The translations under genes and the position numbers were made by a program. This document shows, piece by piece, positions 45,538-54,381 of a stretch of DNA of 64,000 bases (its first letter is position 1; every line of letters starts with the position of its first letter). Where the stretch lies: assembly GCA_030066015.1 (NCBI GenBank), contig JASJCL010000033.1:1-64000 (forward strand), read 5' to 3'. The notes under the pieces are model-generated. The model did no database searches, had not been told where the DNA came from, and worked only from the letters and a program-made list of their open reading frames with translations. The stretch comes from Desulfosarcinaceae bacterium (lineage in GTDB: Bacteria > Desulfobacterota > Desulfobacteria > Desulfobacterales > Desulfosarcinaceae).

Positions 45538-46143
45538 TCAGGTCGCGCGGCCGCCGCTTCTGAGCAGCAGCCAGTAAGGCGCCGTGCTGACGGGTTCCAC
45601 GAAGCGCGCCACCGTCCGGTAGCCCAGACGATGGTAGAAGGGAAGGCTGCGGGCGGCGAAGGTCTCCGCATAGGTGGGGATGCCCAGGGCATCGGTTCGG
45701 GTGAGGGTCTCGTGCACCAGGGCGGCCCCGAGGCCTTGCCCCTGATAGGCCGGTCGGATGCCAAGGATGGAGAGGTACCAGGTATCCGCCGGGATGTGAG
45801 GCTGTGCCTTTGCCGCCATGTAATCGACGATGGCCCCGTAGGTGGCCGCGCTTTTGCGCCCCAAGTGCTCTCTCAGGAAGGCGATCTTCTCGCGGTGCTG
45901 CCGCGCCGTGAGGGCGGCATCCAGCGGTTTCGTCCACACCGATGCCCCTCCCCCGGAAGCTTGTGAAAGGTGCAGGGCGCCAAGGTTCTCCGCTTCCACC
46001 ATGGCGTAATCCATGTAGCGGATCATCGCTTCGCGGGGCGTGCCCTTGGTGACGGACGCTTCCATGATGACATAGAAGACATCTTCCCGGAGGGCCAGGT
46101 AGAGGGCCTCGGCATAAGGCCGGTAGCTGAAGTCGTATCCCAT
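45538..46143 (-). CDS. GNAT-family N-acetyltransferase
   Basis: 201 aa from ATG 46143. The acetyl-CoA site ILGIRPAYQGQGLGAALVHE (motif A) and YAETFAARSLPFYHRLGYRTV (motif B) are intact. The substrate is unknown. It follows the SRPBCC gene on the same strand. Confidence 0.85.
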   Translation of the reverse strand: MGYDFSYRPYAEALYLALREDVFYVIMEASVTKGTPREAMIRYMDYAMVEAENLGALHLSQASGGGASVWTKPLDAALTARQHREKIAFLREHLGRKSAATYGAIVDYMAAKAQPHIPADTWYLSILGIRPAYQGQGLGAALVHETLTRTDALGIPTYAETFAARSLPFYHRLGYRTVARFVEPVSTAPYWLLLRSGGRAT

Positions 46144-46204
46144 GTTTTCCCGCCAAATGGCCTGATGGGGTTCTCGCTGGTCGCCGTTTCGCTGGCGCGC
46201 GGCC

Positions 46205-46648
46205 TCACGCTTCGCAGAGCGCTTTGATCTTCTCGAGGGCCTTGGGCCAGCACTCGTCGAACATCTCGACGAAGGCGCTGTGGGTGGCCATTTCAATGGT
46301 CAATTGGGTGACGCCCTCCGCTTCGGACAGCAGATAGGTTTCGGTCGTCCCGATCCACTGGCGGGCCGCCTCGCTGGTCGTGTCCACCTCGCCCGCTTGG
46401 GTCACCATGGCCACGTGCCGGGCACGGATGCAGCGGTGGGGATCGACGACATCCAGGACCGCCTCGGTGCCCCCCATGTTGGGATCGACGAAGCGGACCG
46501 TCGCACCCTGCTCCCAGGTCCCCTCGAGGCGTGAGTCAGGAGAGAAGGCGCTCACCCATTGGGCATAGGTGTCCGGCGCCAGCATGGTGTCCCAGACATG
46601 GGAACGCGCTGCGTCGATGCGGATCGAATAGCGGAGTGTCTGCAGCAT
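46205..46648 (-). CDS. SRPBCC/AHSA1-type lipid- or ligand-binding protein
   Basis: A 147-aa START-like fold: YSIRIDAARSHVWDTMLAPDTYAQWVSAFSPDSRLEGTW at the N-terminus and a C-terminal helix (FVEMFDECWPKALEKIKALCEA). ATG 46648 follows GGAGGTGG. Members bind hydrophobic ligands; the role here is unknown. It lies 61 bases upstream of the GNAT gene. Confidence 0.82.
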   Translation of the reverse strand: MLQTLRYSIRIDAARSHVWDTMLAPDTYAQWVSAFSPDSRLEGTWEQGATVRFVDPNMGGTEAVLDVVDPHRCIRARHVAMVTQAGEVDTTSEAARQWIGTTETYLLSEAEGVTQLTIEMATHSAFVEMFDECWPKALEKIKALCEA

Positions 46649-46846
46649 GACCACCTCCAGGGTTGGGCAGTGGATGGATGGATCTTCAGGGGGTCAGGAT
46701 CGGAAGTGTTGCCGCTCGGCCGGGCGACGGCTGCCGCCGCGGCACGTTCAGGGACCCGACGTCGAAGACCGTTTGCAAAGAATAGGTCATGGAATCTCGT
46801 TTGGCAAAGTGACGCCGATCGAGGCGGGTGGCATAGGGGAAACACC

Positions 46847-46875
46847 ACCGCCGCCGGAACCGTTCCGGCGGCGGT
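46847..46875 (-). terminator. Hairpin terminator after transketolase
   Basis: A perfect 13-bp GC-rich stem (46847-46859 with 46863-46875) and a 3-base loop lie 33 bases past the tkt stop on the minus strand. Only a short T run follows. It also insulates the SRPBCC-GNAT genes. Confidence 0.7.
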
Positions 46876-46907
46876 TACCTGGGTCTCAGCGGGGAGGTCA
46901 GCGCACG

Positions 46908-48914
46908 CTAGGCAAGCAGTTCCTCGGCTTTGGCGACCACGTTGGCGACGGTGAAACCGAGATTCTCCAGCACGGTGCCGCCCGGGGCCGAAGCACCGAA
47001 ACGGTCAATGCCGATGACGGCGCCGGCGTCGCCCACATAGCGTTCCCAGCCCAGCGAGCTGCCGGCCTCGATGGCCAAGCGGGCCCTTATCTCGGGCGGC
47101 AGAACGGTATGGCGGTAGCTTTCGGAACGCTCCTGGAAAATATCCCAACTGGGCATATTGACCACCCGCGCGGGGATATCCTTGGCAGCCAACTCGGCCT
47201 GGGCGGCCAGCGCCAGGTGTACTTCGGCGCCGCTGGCGATGAGGATCAGTTTGGGACTGCCCTCACAGTCGCTGAGCACATAACCGCCGCGCGCCACGCC
47301 GTCGGCGACACGCTCAGCGGCCAGGATGGGCAGTTTCTGGCGACTGAGGATGAGGGCCACCGGCCGGTTGGTGGTCTGAATCGCCTGACGCCAGGCCTCG
47401 GCGGTCTCGTTGGCGTCGGCCGGCCGGATGACGGTCAGCCCGGGGATGGCGCGCAGGGAGAGCAGATGCTCCACCGGCTGGTGGGTCGGGCCGTCCTCCC
47501 CCACGGCAACGCTGTCGTGCGTAAAGACATAGATCAGCGGCAGATGCATCAGAGTGGCCACCCGAATGGCGGGGCGCATGTAATCGGCAAACACCAGAAA
47601 GGTGCCGCCGTAGGGCCGCACCCCGTTATGGAGAAACATGCCTGACATGATGGCGGCCATGGCGTGTTCACGCACGCCGAAGCGGATGTTGCGCCCGGCG
47701 TAGTTGTCCCGCTGAAACTCGGGAAGGCCGTTCAGGAAGGTTTTGTTGGAGGGTGCCAGGTCGGCGCTGCCGCCGATCAGGGTGGGGAGCCGGGCGGCAA
47801 TCCCATTGAGCACCTGGCCCGATGCGGCGCGGGTGGCCAGCGGGCCGTCGCTCTCCTGATAGGTGGGCACGTCATCGGCCCAGTCGGCGGGCAGGAAGCC
47901 ACTCAGGGCGTCCACCAGCTGGTTGGCCAACTCGGGGTGGGCCCCCTTGTAGGCGTCGAAGCGGGCCTGCCACTCGGCCTCGGCGGCGGCCCCCTTGCTG
48001 CCGACCCGACCGAAGTGCTCGCGCACCGCATCGGCCACGCAGAAGGTCGCGTCGGACGGGCAGCCCAGGCACTCCTTGGTCAGACACACCTCCTCCTGCC
48101 CGAGGGGGGCGCCGTGGGCATCGGCGGTGTCCTGCTTATTGGGGCTGCCGAAGGCGATGTGGGTGCGCAGCTTGATGAGGGTGGGCCGCTGGGTTTCCTG
48201 GCGGGCCGCCACGAGGGCCTGCTGGATGGCGGCCAGGTCGTTGCCGTCCCCCTCCACCACGATCACCTGCCACTGGTAGGCTTCGAAGCGTTTGGCCACA
48301 TCTTCGGTGAAGGCGATCTCGGTGCTGCCTTCGATGGAGATGCGGTTGTCGTCGTAGATGCAGATCAGCCTACCCAGCCCCAGATGGCCGGCCAGGGAGG
48401 CGGCCTCGGCGGCCACCCCCTCCATGAGGTCGCCGTCGCCGCACATCACATAGGTGTAGTGATCGACGATTTCGTGCCCGGGTTGATTGAAGCGCGCCGC
48501 GAGATGGCGTTCGGCCATGGCCATGCCGACGGCGTTGGCCACTCCCTGGCCGAGAGGGCCGGTGGTGGTTTCCACGCCGGGGGTATGGGCGTATTCGGGG
48601 TGCCCCGGGGTGCGGCTGCCCCATTGGCGGAACTGCTTGAGATCCTCCATGGAGAGATCGTAACCGCAAAGATGGAGTAGACTATATAGCAAGGCGGAGG
48701 CATGCCCGCCCGAAAGGACAAAGCGGTCCCGGTCGGGCCAATCCGGATTGGCCGGGTTGTGGTTCATCTCCCGGGTCCACAGCACATAACCGGCCGCCGC
48801 GAGCCCCATGGGAGCACCGGGATGACCGGAGTTGGCCGCTTGGACGGCATCCATGGCCAGGGTCCGGATGGTGTTGACGCAAGTGGTGTCGAGGGCCCCA
48901 GGTTGGTCGGTCAT
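46908..48914 (-). CDS. tkt: Transketolase
   Basis: A 668-aa thiamine-diphosphate enzyme of the non-oxidative pentose phosphate pathway. N-terminal [14 protein letters not shown], the ThDP/metal motif [32 protein letters not shown], pyrimidine-binding [12 protein letters not shown] and [19 protein letters not shown] are present. ATG 48914 follows AGGAGAG. Full length. A single gene with a terminator behind it. Confidence 0.96.
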   Translation of the reverse strand: MTDQPGALDTTCVNTIRTLAMDAVQAANSGHPGAPMGLAAAGYVLWTREMNHNPANPDWPDRDRFVLSGGHASALLYSLLHLCGYDLSMEDLKQFRQWGSRTPGHPEYAHTPGVETTTGPLGQGVANAVGMAMAERHLAARFNQPGHEIVDHYTYVMCGDGDLMEGVAAEAASLAGHLGLGRLICIYDDNRISIEGSTEIAFTEDVAKRFEAYQWQVIVVEGDGNDLAAIQQALVAARQETQRPTLIKLRTHIAFGSPNKQDTADAHGAPLGQEEVCLTKECLGCPSDATFCVADAVREHFGRVGSKGAAAEAEWQARFDAYKGAHPELANQLVDALSGFLPADWADDVPTYQESDGPLATRAASGQVLNGIAARLPTLIGGSADLAPSNKTFLNGLPEFQRDNYAGRNIRFGVREHAMAAIMSGMFLHNGVRPYGGTFLVFADYMRPAIRVATLMHLPLIYVFTHDSVAVGEDGPTHQPVEHLLSLRAIPGLTVIRPADANETAEAWRQAIQTTNRPVALILSRQKLPILAAERVADGVARGGYVLSDCEGSPKLILIASGAEVHLALAAQAELAAKDIPARVVNMPSWDIFQERSESYRHTVLPPEIRARLAIEAGSSLGWERYVGDAGAVIGIDRFGASAPGGTVLENLGFTVANVVAKAEELLA

Positions 48915-49181
48915 GTCAATCTCTCCTGTTGTGCAATGAGGTGATACGCCAAAGATGGCCGCCAGGCCGCCGTGCAGCGGTGATACAATGGATCGTAGGT
49001 GGATGCAAGCGCTTTGCCCCGCAACGGGCGGCGGCGGCGCGGCGCGATTTTACCTTGATTCTGCGAATGGCGCTGTATTATATTTTTGGCGATTTTTAAT
49101 CGACATTATGCCCGAAGATTCAGACCTGCATCTCACCATCAGCGCCCCGCCGGGCGCCCATCCCTAAACAGGACGAACAGA

Positions 49182-49565
49182 TTGATACCCGGTTTTGAGA
49201 AAATTGTGGAAGATCGCATCCGCAAAGCCCAGCGGGAGGGCGCCTTCAACGACCTCGACGGCAGCGGCCGGCCTCTGGATCTGGCAGAGGACAGCCACAT
49301 TCCGCCGGATCTGCGCCTGGCCCACAAGATTTTAAAAAATGCCGATTGCCTGCCGCCGGAGATCGAACTCAAAAAAGAGATTCAGCGCACCGAGGAGCTG
49401 CTTGGCGGTATGACGGACACGGCCGAGAAACACCGTATTCTGAAAAAATTAAACTTCCTCATCCTCAAGCTCAACAACCATCGCCAGGGCGATATCTCGC
49501 GCGAACTGCCCCAGCGCTACCTGGGCGAGGTGGTTGATCGCATGAGCGCAACACCGCGCAAATAG
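49182..49565 (+). CDS. DUF1992 (DnaJ-C28-like) domain protein
   Basis: 127 aa, matching the DUF1992 pattern: PGFEKIVEDRIRKAQREGAFNDLDGSGRPL followed by PPDLRLAHKILKNADCLPPEIELKKEI. There is no ATG at the right place; TTG 49182 follows AGGAC by nine bases and gives the family's normal N-terminus. Function unknown, possibly a chaperone-associated factor. A membrane SHOCT gene starts 27 bases later. Confidence 0.85.
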   Translation: MIPGFEKIVEDRIRKAQREGAFNDLDGSGRPLDLAEDSHIPPDLRLAHKILKNADCLPPEIELKKEIQRTEELLGGMTDTAEKHRILKKLNFLILKLNNHRQGDISRELPQRYLGEVVDRMSATPRK

Positions 49566-49592
49566 AGCTTCAGCGGAAAGCAAAGATCCTCA

Positions 49593-50090
49593 ATGTTCAA
49601 GCGACAGAAACCGAAGAAAGAGAGCGACGGCCTGCTCAAGAGCGTCCTCATGGCCTATCTGGTGCTGGCCCTCCACGTGCTGGTCATCGCCATGATCTGT
49701 ATTCTGGTGATCTTCTTCCGCGGAATCGTCAACTACATGCTGTGGATCTTCCTGGCGATCACCCTGCTCATCCTCGCTTCCGGCTATTACTTCTACCGCC
49801 GCATGCGGGCGGAGGGCAAGAATCTGCGGGAGATGATGCACTCGCCACTGTTTGCCGGCCGATCGGTGGAGGTCAGCTTCATGGGGGGCTTTGCCAGCAT
49901 CCGGCTCAATCAGCAGGGCGATCCGCTGCCGCCGGCCATCGCGGCGACGCCGGCCCAAATGCAGCTGGAGGACCCGGAAACCCAGCGCATTCGCCAGCTG
50001 ACGGAGTTGGCCGGCCTGCTGGAGAGGGACCTGATATCGCGGGAGGAGTACGACACCGCCAAGCAGCAGCTCCTCAAGCCCAGTCCCTGA
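49593..50090 (+). CDS. Two-helix membrane protein with C-terminal SHOCT-like domain
   Basis: 165 aa. Two adjacent membrane helices (about 17-41 and 48-67) are followed by a cytosolic stretch and a C-terminal SHOCT-like helical hairpin (QRIRQLTELAGLLERDLISREEYDTAKQQLL). SHOCT domains mediate oligomerisation. It is likely cotranscribed with the DUF1992 gene. Function unknown. Confidence 0.78.
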   Translation: MFKRQKPKKESDGLLKSVLMAYLVLALHVLVIAMICILVIFFRGIVNYMLWIFLAITLLILASGYYFYRRMRAEGKNLREMMHSPLFAGRSVEVSFMGGFASIRLNQQGDPLPPAIAATPAQMQLEDPETQRIRQLTELAGLLERDLISREEYDTAKQQLLKPSP

Positions 50091-50160
50091 GCGTCCTTCC
50101 GGTGATCCGGCACCGGCGATCGCCGTAGGCCCGGCCTGGGCCCGAACGATGGCGGGATCC

Positions 50161-50202
50161 ACATGGCGCACCGCCACATGGCGCACCGCCACATGGCACC
50201 GC
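50161..50202. repeat. 15-bp tandem repeat
   Basis: ACATGGCGCACCGCC occurs twice in tandem (50161-50190), followed by a shortened third copy. It lies in the noncoding gap between the SHOCT gene and ddl, followed by a CA-rich stretch (about 50275-50315). Confidence 0.85.
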
Positions 50203-50336
50203 ATCCCGGTGCCCTCGCCGTCGAGGGCCTGCCGCTCCGTCGGCAACCACCAGCGTCGACGCACCACCGACCACTAAGCGCACACCACACATAACGCATA
50301 ACGTACCACGCACCACGCCCCGAAAGGAGTGTTTTC

Positions 50337-51278
50337 ATGGCCAAACTCAACCTTGCCTTGATCGCCGGCGGCATCTCCTCGGAACGTGAAGTTTCCCTCA
50401 GCAGCGGGGACCAGGTGTACGCCGCCCTGGACAAATCCAAGTACACCATCCATCGCTACGATCCCCAATCAGATCTGAAACAGCTGGTGGCCGACGCGGA
50501 GGGTCTCGACGTGGCCCTGATCATCCTCCATGGGCCCTACGGTGAAGACGGCACCGTCCAGGGGCTCCTGGACCTTTTGGGCATCCCCTATCAGGGGGCC
50601 GGCGTGCTGGGCAGCGCCCTGGCGATGAACAAATTGGTGACCAAGCAACTTTACGCCGCAGCCGGCCTGCCGACGGCAGCGCATGTCATTCTACAAGCCG
50701 GCCAACCAGCAGAGGAGTCCGATGTGGTGGCGCGTCTGGGGCTGCCGGTGGTCATCAAGCCGGTGGAAGCCGGTTCGAGTATCGGCATGGCCATCGTCGA
50801 ACAGCAATCCGACCTGGGACCGGCACTGGAAACGGCCTTCTCCCACGGTGACACCGTTATGGTGGAAGCCTACAAAAAGGGAATCGAAATCACGGCCGGG
50901 GTCCTGGGCAATGCAGAGCTCACCGCCCTGCCCCTCATCGAGATCATTCCCGACAAAAGCCATACCTTCTTCGACTACACCGCCAAATATACCGCCGGCG
51001 TGACGGAGGAGATCTGCCCGGCCCGCATCTCGGAAGCGCTGACGGAGAAGGCCCAATCCTACGCGTTGGCCGCTCACCGGGCGCTCCAGCTCAGCGGCTA
51101 CAGCCGGACCGACATGATTCTGGTCGAGGATGAGTTCTATCTTCTGGAGACCAACACCATTCCGGGCATGACGGGCACCAGCCTCTTCCCCCAGGCGGCG
51201 GCCAAGGCCGGCCTGCCCTTCAGCGAATTGCTCGACCGTCTCATCGAACTGGGCATCGAGGCCAAACGTAAACAATAA
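50337..51278 (+). CDS. ddl: D-alanine--D-alanine ligase
   Basis: A 313-aa ATP-grasp ligase making D-Ala-D-Ala for peptidoglycan. LIAGGISSEREVSLSSG, HGPYGEDGTVQGLLDLLGIPYQGAGVLGSA, VIKPVEAGSSIGM and ETNTIPGMTGTSLFP are family signatures. ATG 50337 follows AAAGGAG. It precedes the purine gene by 123 bases on the same strand. Confidence 0.94.
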   Translation: MAKLNLALIAGGISSEREVSLSSGDQVYAALDKSKYTIHRYDPQSDLKQLVADAEGLDVALIILHGPYGEDGTVQGLLDLLGIPYQGAGVLGSALAMNKLVTKQLYAAAGLPTAAHVILQAGQPAEESDVVARLGLPVVIKPVEAGSSIGMAIVEQQSDLGPALETAFSHGDTVMVEAYKKGIEITAGVLGNAELTALPLIEIIPDKSHTFFDYTAKYTAGVTEEICPARISEALTEKAQSYALAAHRALQLSGYSRTDMILVEDEFYLLETNTIPGMTGTSLFPQAAAKAGLPFSELLDRLIELGIEAKRKQ

Positions 51279-51401
51279 GCCCGGTTCCGGACAGCCACGC
51301 GCCGATCCAGATCGGCCGACAGCAAATGGTAAGGCCGTACCCGTATTCATAGATGCGCTGATCAAGCGATATCCAGATTGCCAAAGAAAGGAAGGTCGTT
51401 C

Positions 51402-53174
51402 ATGAAGGTACTCGTCGTTGGTGGTGGCGGCAGGGAACACGCCCTGGTATGGAAGATCGCTCAGAGCCCCAAAGTCAAGAAGGTTTTCTGCGCCCCGGGC
51501 AACGCCGGGATCGCCCAGCTGGCCACCTGCGTCCCCATCTCTGCGGATGCGATCGATCAGCTGGTGGACTTTGCCGTACAGGAGCATATCGACCTCACGG
51601 TGATCGGCCCGGAAGACCCGCTCTCCATGGGAATCGTCGACCGCTTCGAGGAGAAGGGCTTACGGGTCTTCGGCGCTTCGGCCGAGGCCGCCCAATTGGA
51701 GGCGAGCAAGAGCTTCGCCAAACGCATCATGAACAAATACGGGGTTCCCACCGCCCAGGGGGAGACCTTCACCAGCCACACCAAGGCGCGCCAGTACGTG
51801 CAGAAGATGGGGGCCCCCATCGTGGTCAAGGCCGATGGCCTGGCAGCCGGCAAGGGCGTCCTTGTCTGCGCCACGGTCAAGCAGGCCCTGGACGCCCTGA
51901 ACGAGATCATGGTTCAGAAGGCCTTTGGCGACGCCGGCCAAAAGGTGGTCGTGGAGGAGTGTCTGGTGGGCGAGGAAGCCTCCTTCTTGGCCTTCACCGA
52001 CGGCAAGACCATCCTGCCCCTGCCCAGTTCCCAGGATCACAAGCCCGTCTACGATGACGACAAGGGCCTCAACACCGGCGGGATGGGGGCCTATTCACCG
52101 GCCCCCATCGTGGACGCACACCTCCATCAACGCATCATGAAGGAGGTGATGGCGCCCACCGTTAAGGGCATGGCGGCCGAGGGACATCCCTACAAGGGTG
52201 TCCTTTACGCCGGCCTGATGATCGACCGCGATAAAATCAAGGTGCTCGAATTCAACGGCCGCTTCGGCGATCCCGAATGCCAACCCCTGCTCATGCGCCT
52301 CAAGAGCGACCTGGTGCCCGTCATTGAAGCGGTGGTGGACGAACGGCTCGATCAGTGCACCCTCGACATCGACCCGCGCGCGACCGTCTGCGTGGTGATG
52401 GCCGCCGGCGGCTATCCCAAGGCATACAAGAAGGGCCACGCCATCAGCGGGCTCGACAAGGTCAAACGGATGAAGGACGTGGTGGTCTTTCACGCCGGCA
52501 CGGCCCTGAAAGGCAAGCAGGTGGTGGCCAGCGGCGGACGCGTCCTGGGCGTCACCGCCCTGGGCGACACGGTGGACAAAGCGATCGACAAGGCCTACCA
52601 GGCGGTGGCCAAGATCAAATGGACAAAAGTCCACTACCGCACCGACATCGGCCGCAAGGCCCTGGTGCGCATGTCGCGCACCCCCAAGGTGGGGGTCGTC
52701 ATGGGCAGCGACTCCGACCTGCCGGTGATGGAGGCCGCCGTGGGGATCTTCAAGAAATTTGACATCCCCTTCGAGATGACCGTGGCATCGGCCCACCGCT
52801 CCCCGGCACGGGCCGCCGCCTGGGCGGAGAGCGCCCGTGACCGCGGCCTGGCCGTCATCATCGCCGGCGCCGGCCACGCCGCCCATCTGGCCGGCGTGCT
52901 GGCCGCCCACACCACCGTGCCCGTCATCGGCGTGCCCATCGACAGCTCCTGTCTCCAGGGGCTGGACAGTCTGCTGGCCACCGTCCAGATGCCGCCCGGC
53001 ATCCCCGTGGCCACCATGGCCTTGGGCAAATCGGGCGCCAAAAACGCCGCCATCTTCGCCGTCCAGATCCTGGCCCAGAGCGATCCCACGCTGGCCGAAG
53101 AGCTCGTCCGCTTCAAAGCCGACATGGCCGCCGAAGTGGAGCGCAAGGCCGCCAAGCTCAGTGACTACCGCTAA
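51402..53174 (+). CDS. purD-purE: PurD-PurE fusion: phosphoribosylamine-glycine ligase plus N5-CAIR mutase
   Basis: A single 590-aa frame from ATG 51402 (behind AAGGAAGG). Residues 1-423 are PurD: VLVVGGGGREHAL, IGPEDPL, KADGLAAGKGV, NTGGMGAYSPAP and EFNGRFGDPECQ. From Met424 a complete class I PurE follows: VGVVMGSDSDLPVMEAAV, ASAHRSP, AGAGHAAHLAGVLAAHTTVPVIGVPI and MPPGIPVATMALG. No stop or strong ribosome site separates them. PurD is step 2 and PurE step 6 of purine synthesis, so the steps are not consecutive. Internal initiation at ATG 52671 could still give free PurE. The end overlaps tsaC by 14 bases. Confidence 0.93.
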   Translation: MKVLVVGGGGREHALVWKIAQSPKVKKVFCAPGNAGIAQLATCVPISADAIDQLVDFAVQEHIDLTVIGPEDPLSMGIVDRFEEKGLRVFGASAEAAQLEASKSFAKRIMNKYGVPTAQGETFTSHTKARQYVQKMGAPIVVKADGLAAGKGVLVCATVKQALDALNEIMVQKAFGDAGQKVVVEECLVGEEASFLAFTDGKTILPLPSSQDHKPVYDDDKGLNTGGMGAYSPAPIVDAHLHQRIMKEVMAPTVKGMAAEGHPYKGVLYAGLMIDRDKIKVLEFNGRFGDPECQPLLMRLKSDLVPVIEAVVDERLDQCTLDIDPRATVCVVMAAGGYPKAYKKGHAISGLDKVKRMKDVVVFHAGTALKGKQVVASGGRVLGVTALGDTVDKAIDKAYQAVAKIKWTKVHYRTDIGRKALVRMSRTPKVGVVMGSDSDLPVMEAAVGIFKKFDIPFEMTVASAHRSPARAAAWAESARDRGLAVIIAGAGHAAHLAGVLAAHTTVPVIGVPIDSSCLQGLDSLLATVQMPPGIPVATMALGKSGAKNAAIFAVQILAQSDPTLAEELVRFKADMAAEVERKAAKLSDYR

Positions 53175-53832
53175 ACGCCTCTTCATCCAGGCCGGGTCCA
53201 CGGATGCCGTGGACCCGGCCCTGGTTCGGGCCGCCGCCGAGATCATCCGCCAGGGCGGTGTCGTGGTCTGCCCCACCAGCGGCCTCTACGGACTGGCCGC
53301 CGATCCCTTTCAACCCGCCGCCGTCCAACGCATCTTCGAGATCAAAGGGCGCCCCGCCCACATGCCGCTGCTGGTGCTTATACACGACCGCCACATGCTG
53401 CCGCGTCTGACCACCGCGGTCCCGCCCGTGGCCAAGCGCCTCATGCACCGATTCTGGCCCGGCGGCCTGACCCTGATCCTGCCCGCCCACCCGGACCTAC
53501 CGGCGCCCCTCACCGGAGGCGGCGCCACGGTCGGCATCCGCCTGACCGCCCACCCCGTGGCCCGCGCCCTGGCCAAAGCGGCCGGCGGCGTGATCACCGG
53601 CACCAGCGCCAACCCCAGCGGTAAAGCGGGCTGCAGCCGCATCGACAACCTCGATGGCACTGTGGCCGCCGCCGTGGACCTCATCCTCGATGCCGGCGCC
53701 CTTGCCGGGGGGCCCGGATCCAGCGTTGTGGACTGCACCGCGACGCCGCCCCAAGTGCTGCGCGAAGGGGCTGTTCGCACCGCGAACCTCACGCCCCTCA
53801 TCAACGAGCAACCGGTTGACAACTCAGGATGA
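53161..53832 (+). CDS. tsaC: L-threonylcarbamoyladenylate synthase (Sua5/YrdC/YciO family)
   Basis: 223 aa from GTG 53161, overlapping the preceding gene by 14 bases. VVVCPTSGLYGLAADP, IFEIKGRPAHMPLLVLI, FWPGGLTLILP, VGIRLTAHPVA and GTSANPSG define the YrdC fold that makes threonylcarbamoyl-AMP for t6A tRNA modification. The Sua5 extra domain is absent. It could be the housekeeping TsaC or a YciO paralogue. Confidence 0.88.
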   Translation: MTTAKRLFIQAGSTDAVDPALVRAAAEIIRQGGVVVCPTSGLYGLAADPFQPAAVQRIFEIKGRPAHMPLLVLIHDRHMLPRLTTAVPPVAKRLMHRFWPGGLTLILPAHPDLPAPLTGGGATVGIRLTAHPVARALAKAAGGVITGTSANPSGKAGCSRIDNLDGTVAAAVDLILDAGALAGGPGSSVVDCTATPPQVLREGAVRTANLTPLINEQPVDNSG

Positions 53833-53861
53833 TTTTTTTATACAAGGCCACCTCTCCAAAT

Positions 53862-53948
53862 GCCGGGGTGGTGAAACTGGTAGACGCACTGGACTCAAAA
53901 TCCAGCGGGCTTTGGCCCATGCGGGTTCGATTCCCGCCCCCGGCACCA
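53862..53948 (+). tRNA. tRNA-Leu (CAA)
   Basis: An 87-base class II tRNA: acceptor GCCGGGG/CCCCGGC, D-loop GAAACTGGTAGACGC, anticodon loop CTCAAAA (CAA), a long variable arm, T-arm GCGGGTTCGATTCCCGC and encoded ACCA. The last 32 bases (53917-53948) recur with one mismatch at 59583-59614, so this gene is the probable integration site of the segment between them. Confidence 0.95.
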
Positions 53949-53955
53949 TCCCATC
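53917..53955 (+). repeat. Candidate attachment site at the tRNA-Leu 3' end
   Basis: The 3' third of the tRNA plus TCCCATC downstream is shared with 59583-59622: 32 tRNA bases with one mismatch, then one extra base, then TCCCATC. It bounds a 5.7-kb segment. Confidence 0.7.
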
Positions 53956-54021
53956 AAGGAACTACGGTAGGTGCCTTTCTAAAACGGCTATTGAAGAACG
54001 TTTAAGGAAGGTAGTTGCGAT

Positions 54022-54062
54022 AAGGCCGCATCGGAAGAAGCATTTCCGAGCAGGCCTTTTTT
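54022..54062 (+). terminator. Rho-independent terminator after tRNA-Leu
   Basis: AGGCC/GGCCT outer and CGGAA/TTCCG inner stems (54023-54057) are followed by six T residues. It is 74 bases past the tRNA. Confidence 0.8.
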
Positions 54063-54381
54063 GGTGTTTGGGGTGGGAGGTTGTGCGGTAAGTTGCGTGG
54101 CCATCATTTCGACGAAACAATCTCAGATCTCCACAAGACTGCCTTCTCATTTCTTCACCTCATTTGCTTCGTGCTGATGCCCAACTCCAGCGAACAGATC
54201 CTCCACGGCGGTCGTGGGCCTGGCCTTGGTATCCTTGGCACCCCACACATATCGCGCAATTGCTGCAACGATGCGATGACGGGCTGCCGCCAACATCTCC
54301 TCACAATATCTCCCCTCGTTAGAATCATGCACGCGGATTGATTTTCAGCCGGAGTGCCTGCTTTGAATCGGATGCGGTCAC
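54063..54381. other. Intergenic, no gene seen
   Basis: About 320 bases between the tRNA-Leu terminator and the DHH gene end. Short open frames exist on both strands but have no ribosome site or recognisable motif. Confidence 0.4.

Noticed and set aside
54081-54341. Small plus-strand frame after the tRNA-Leu terminator
   Set aside because: No ribosome site, no recognisable motif, and it begins directly after a terminator.
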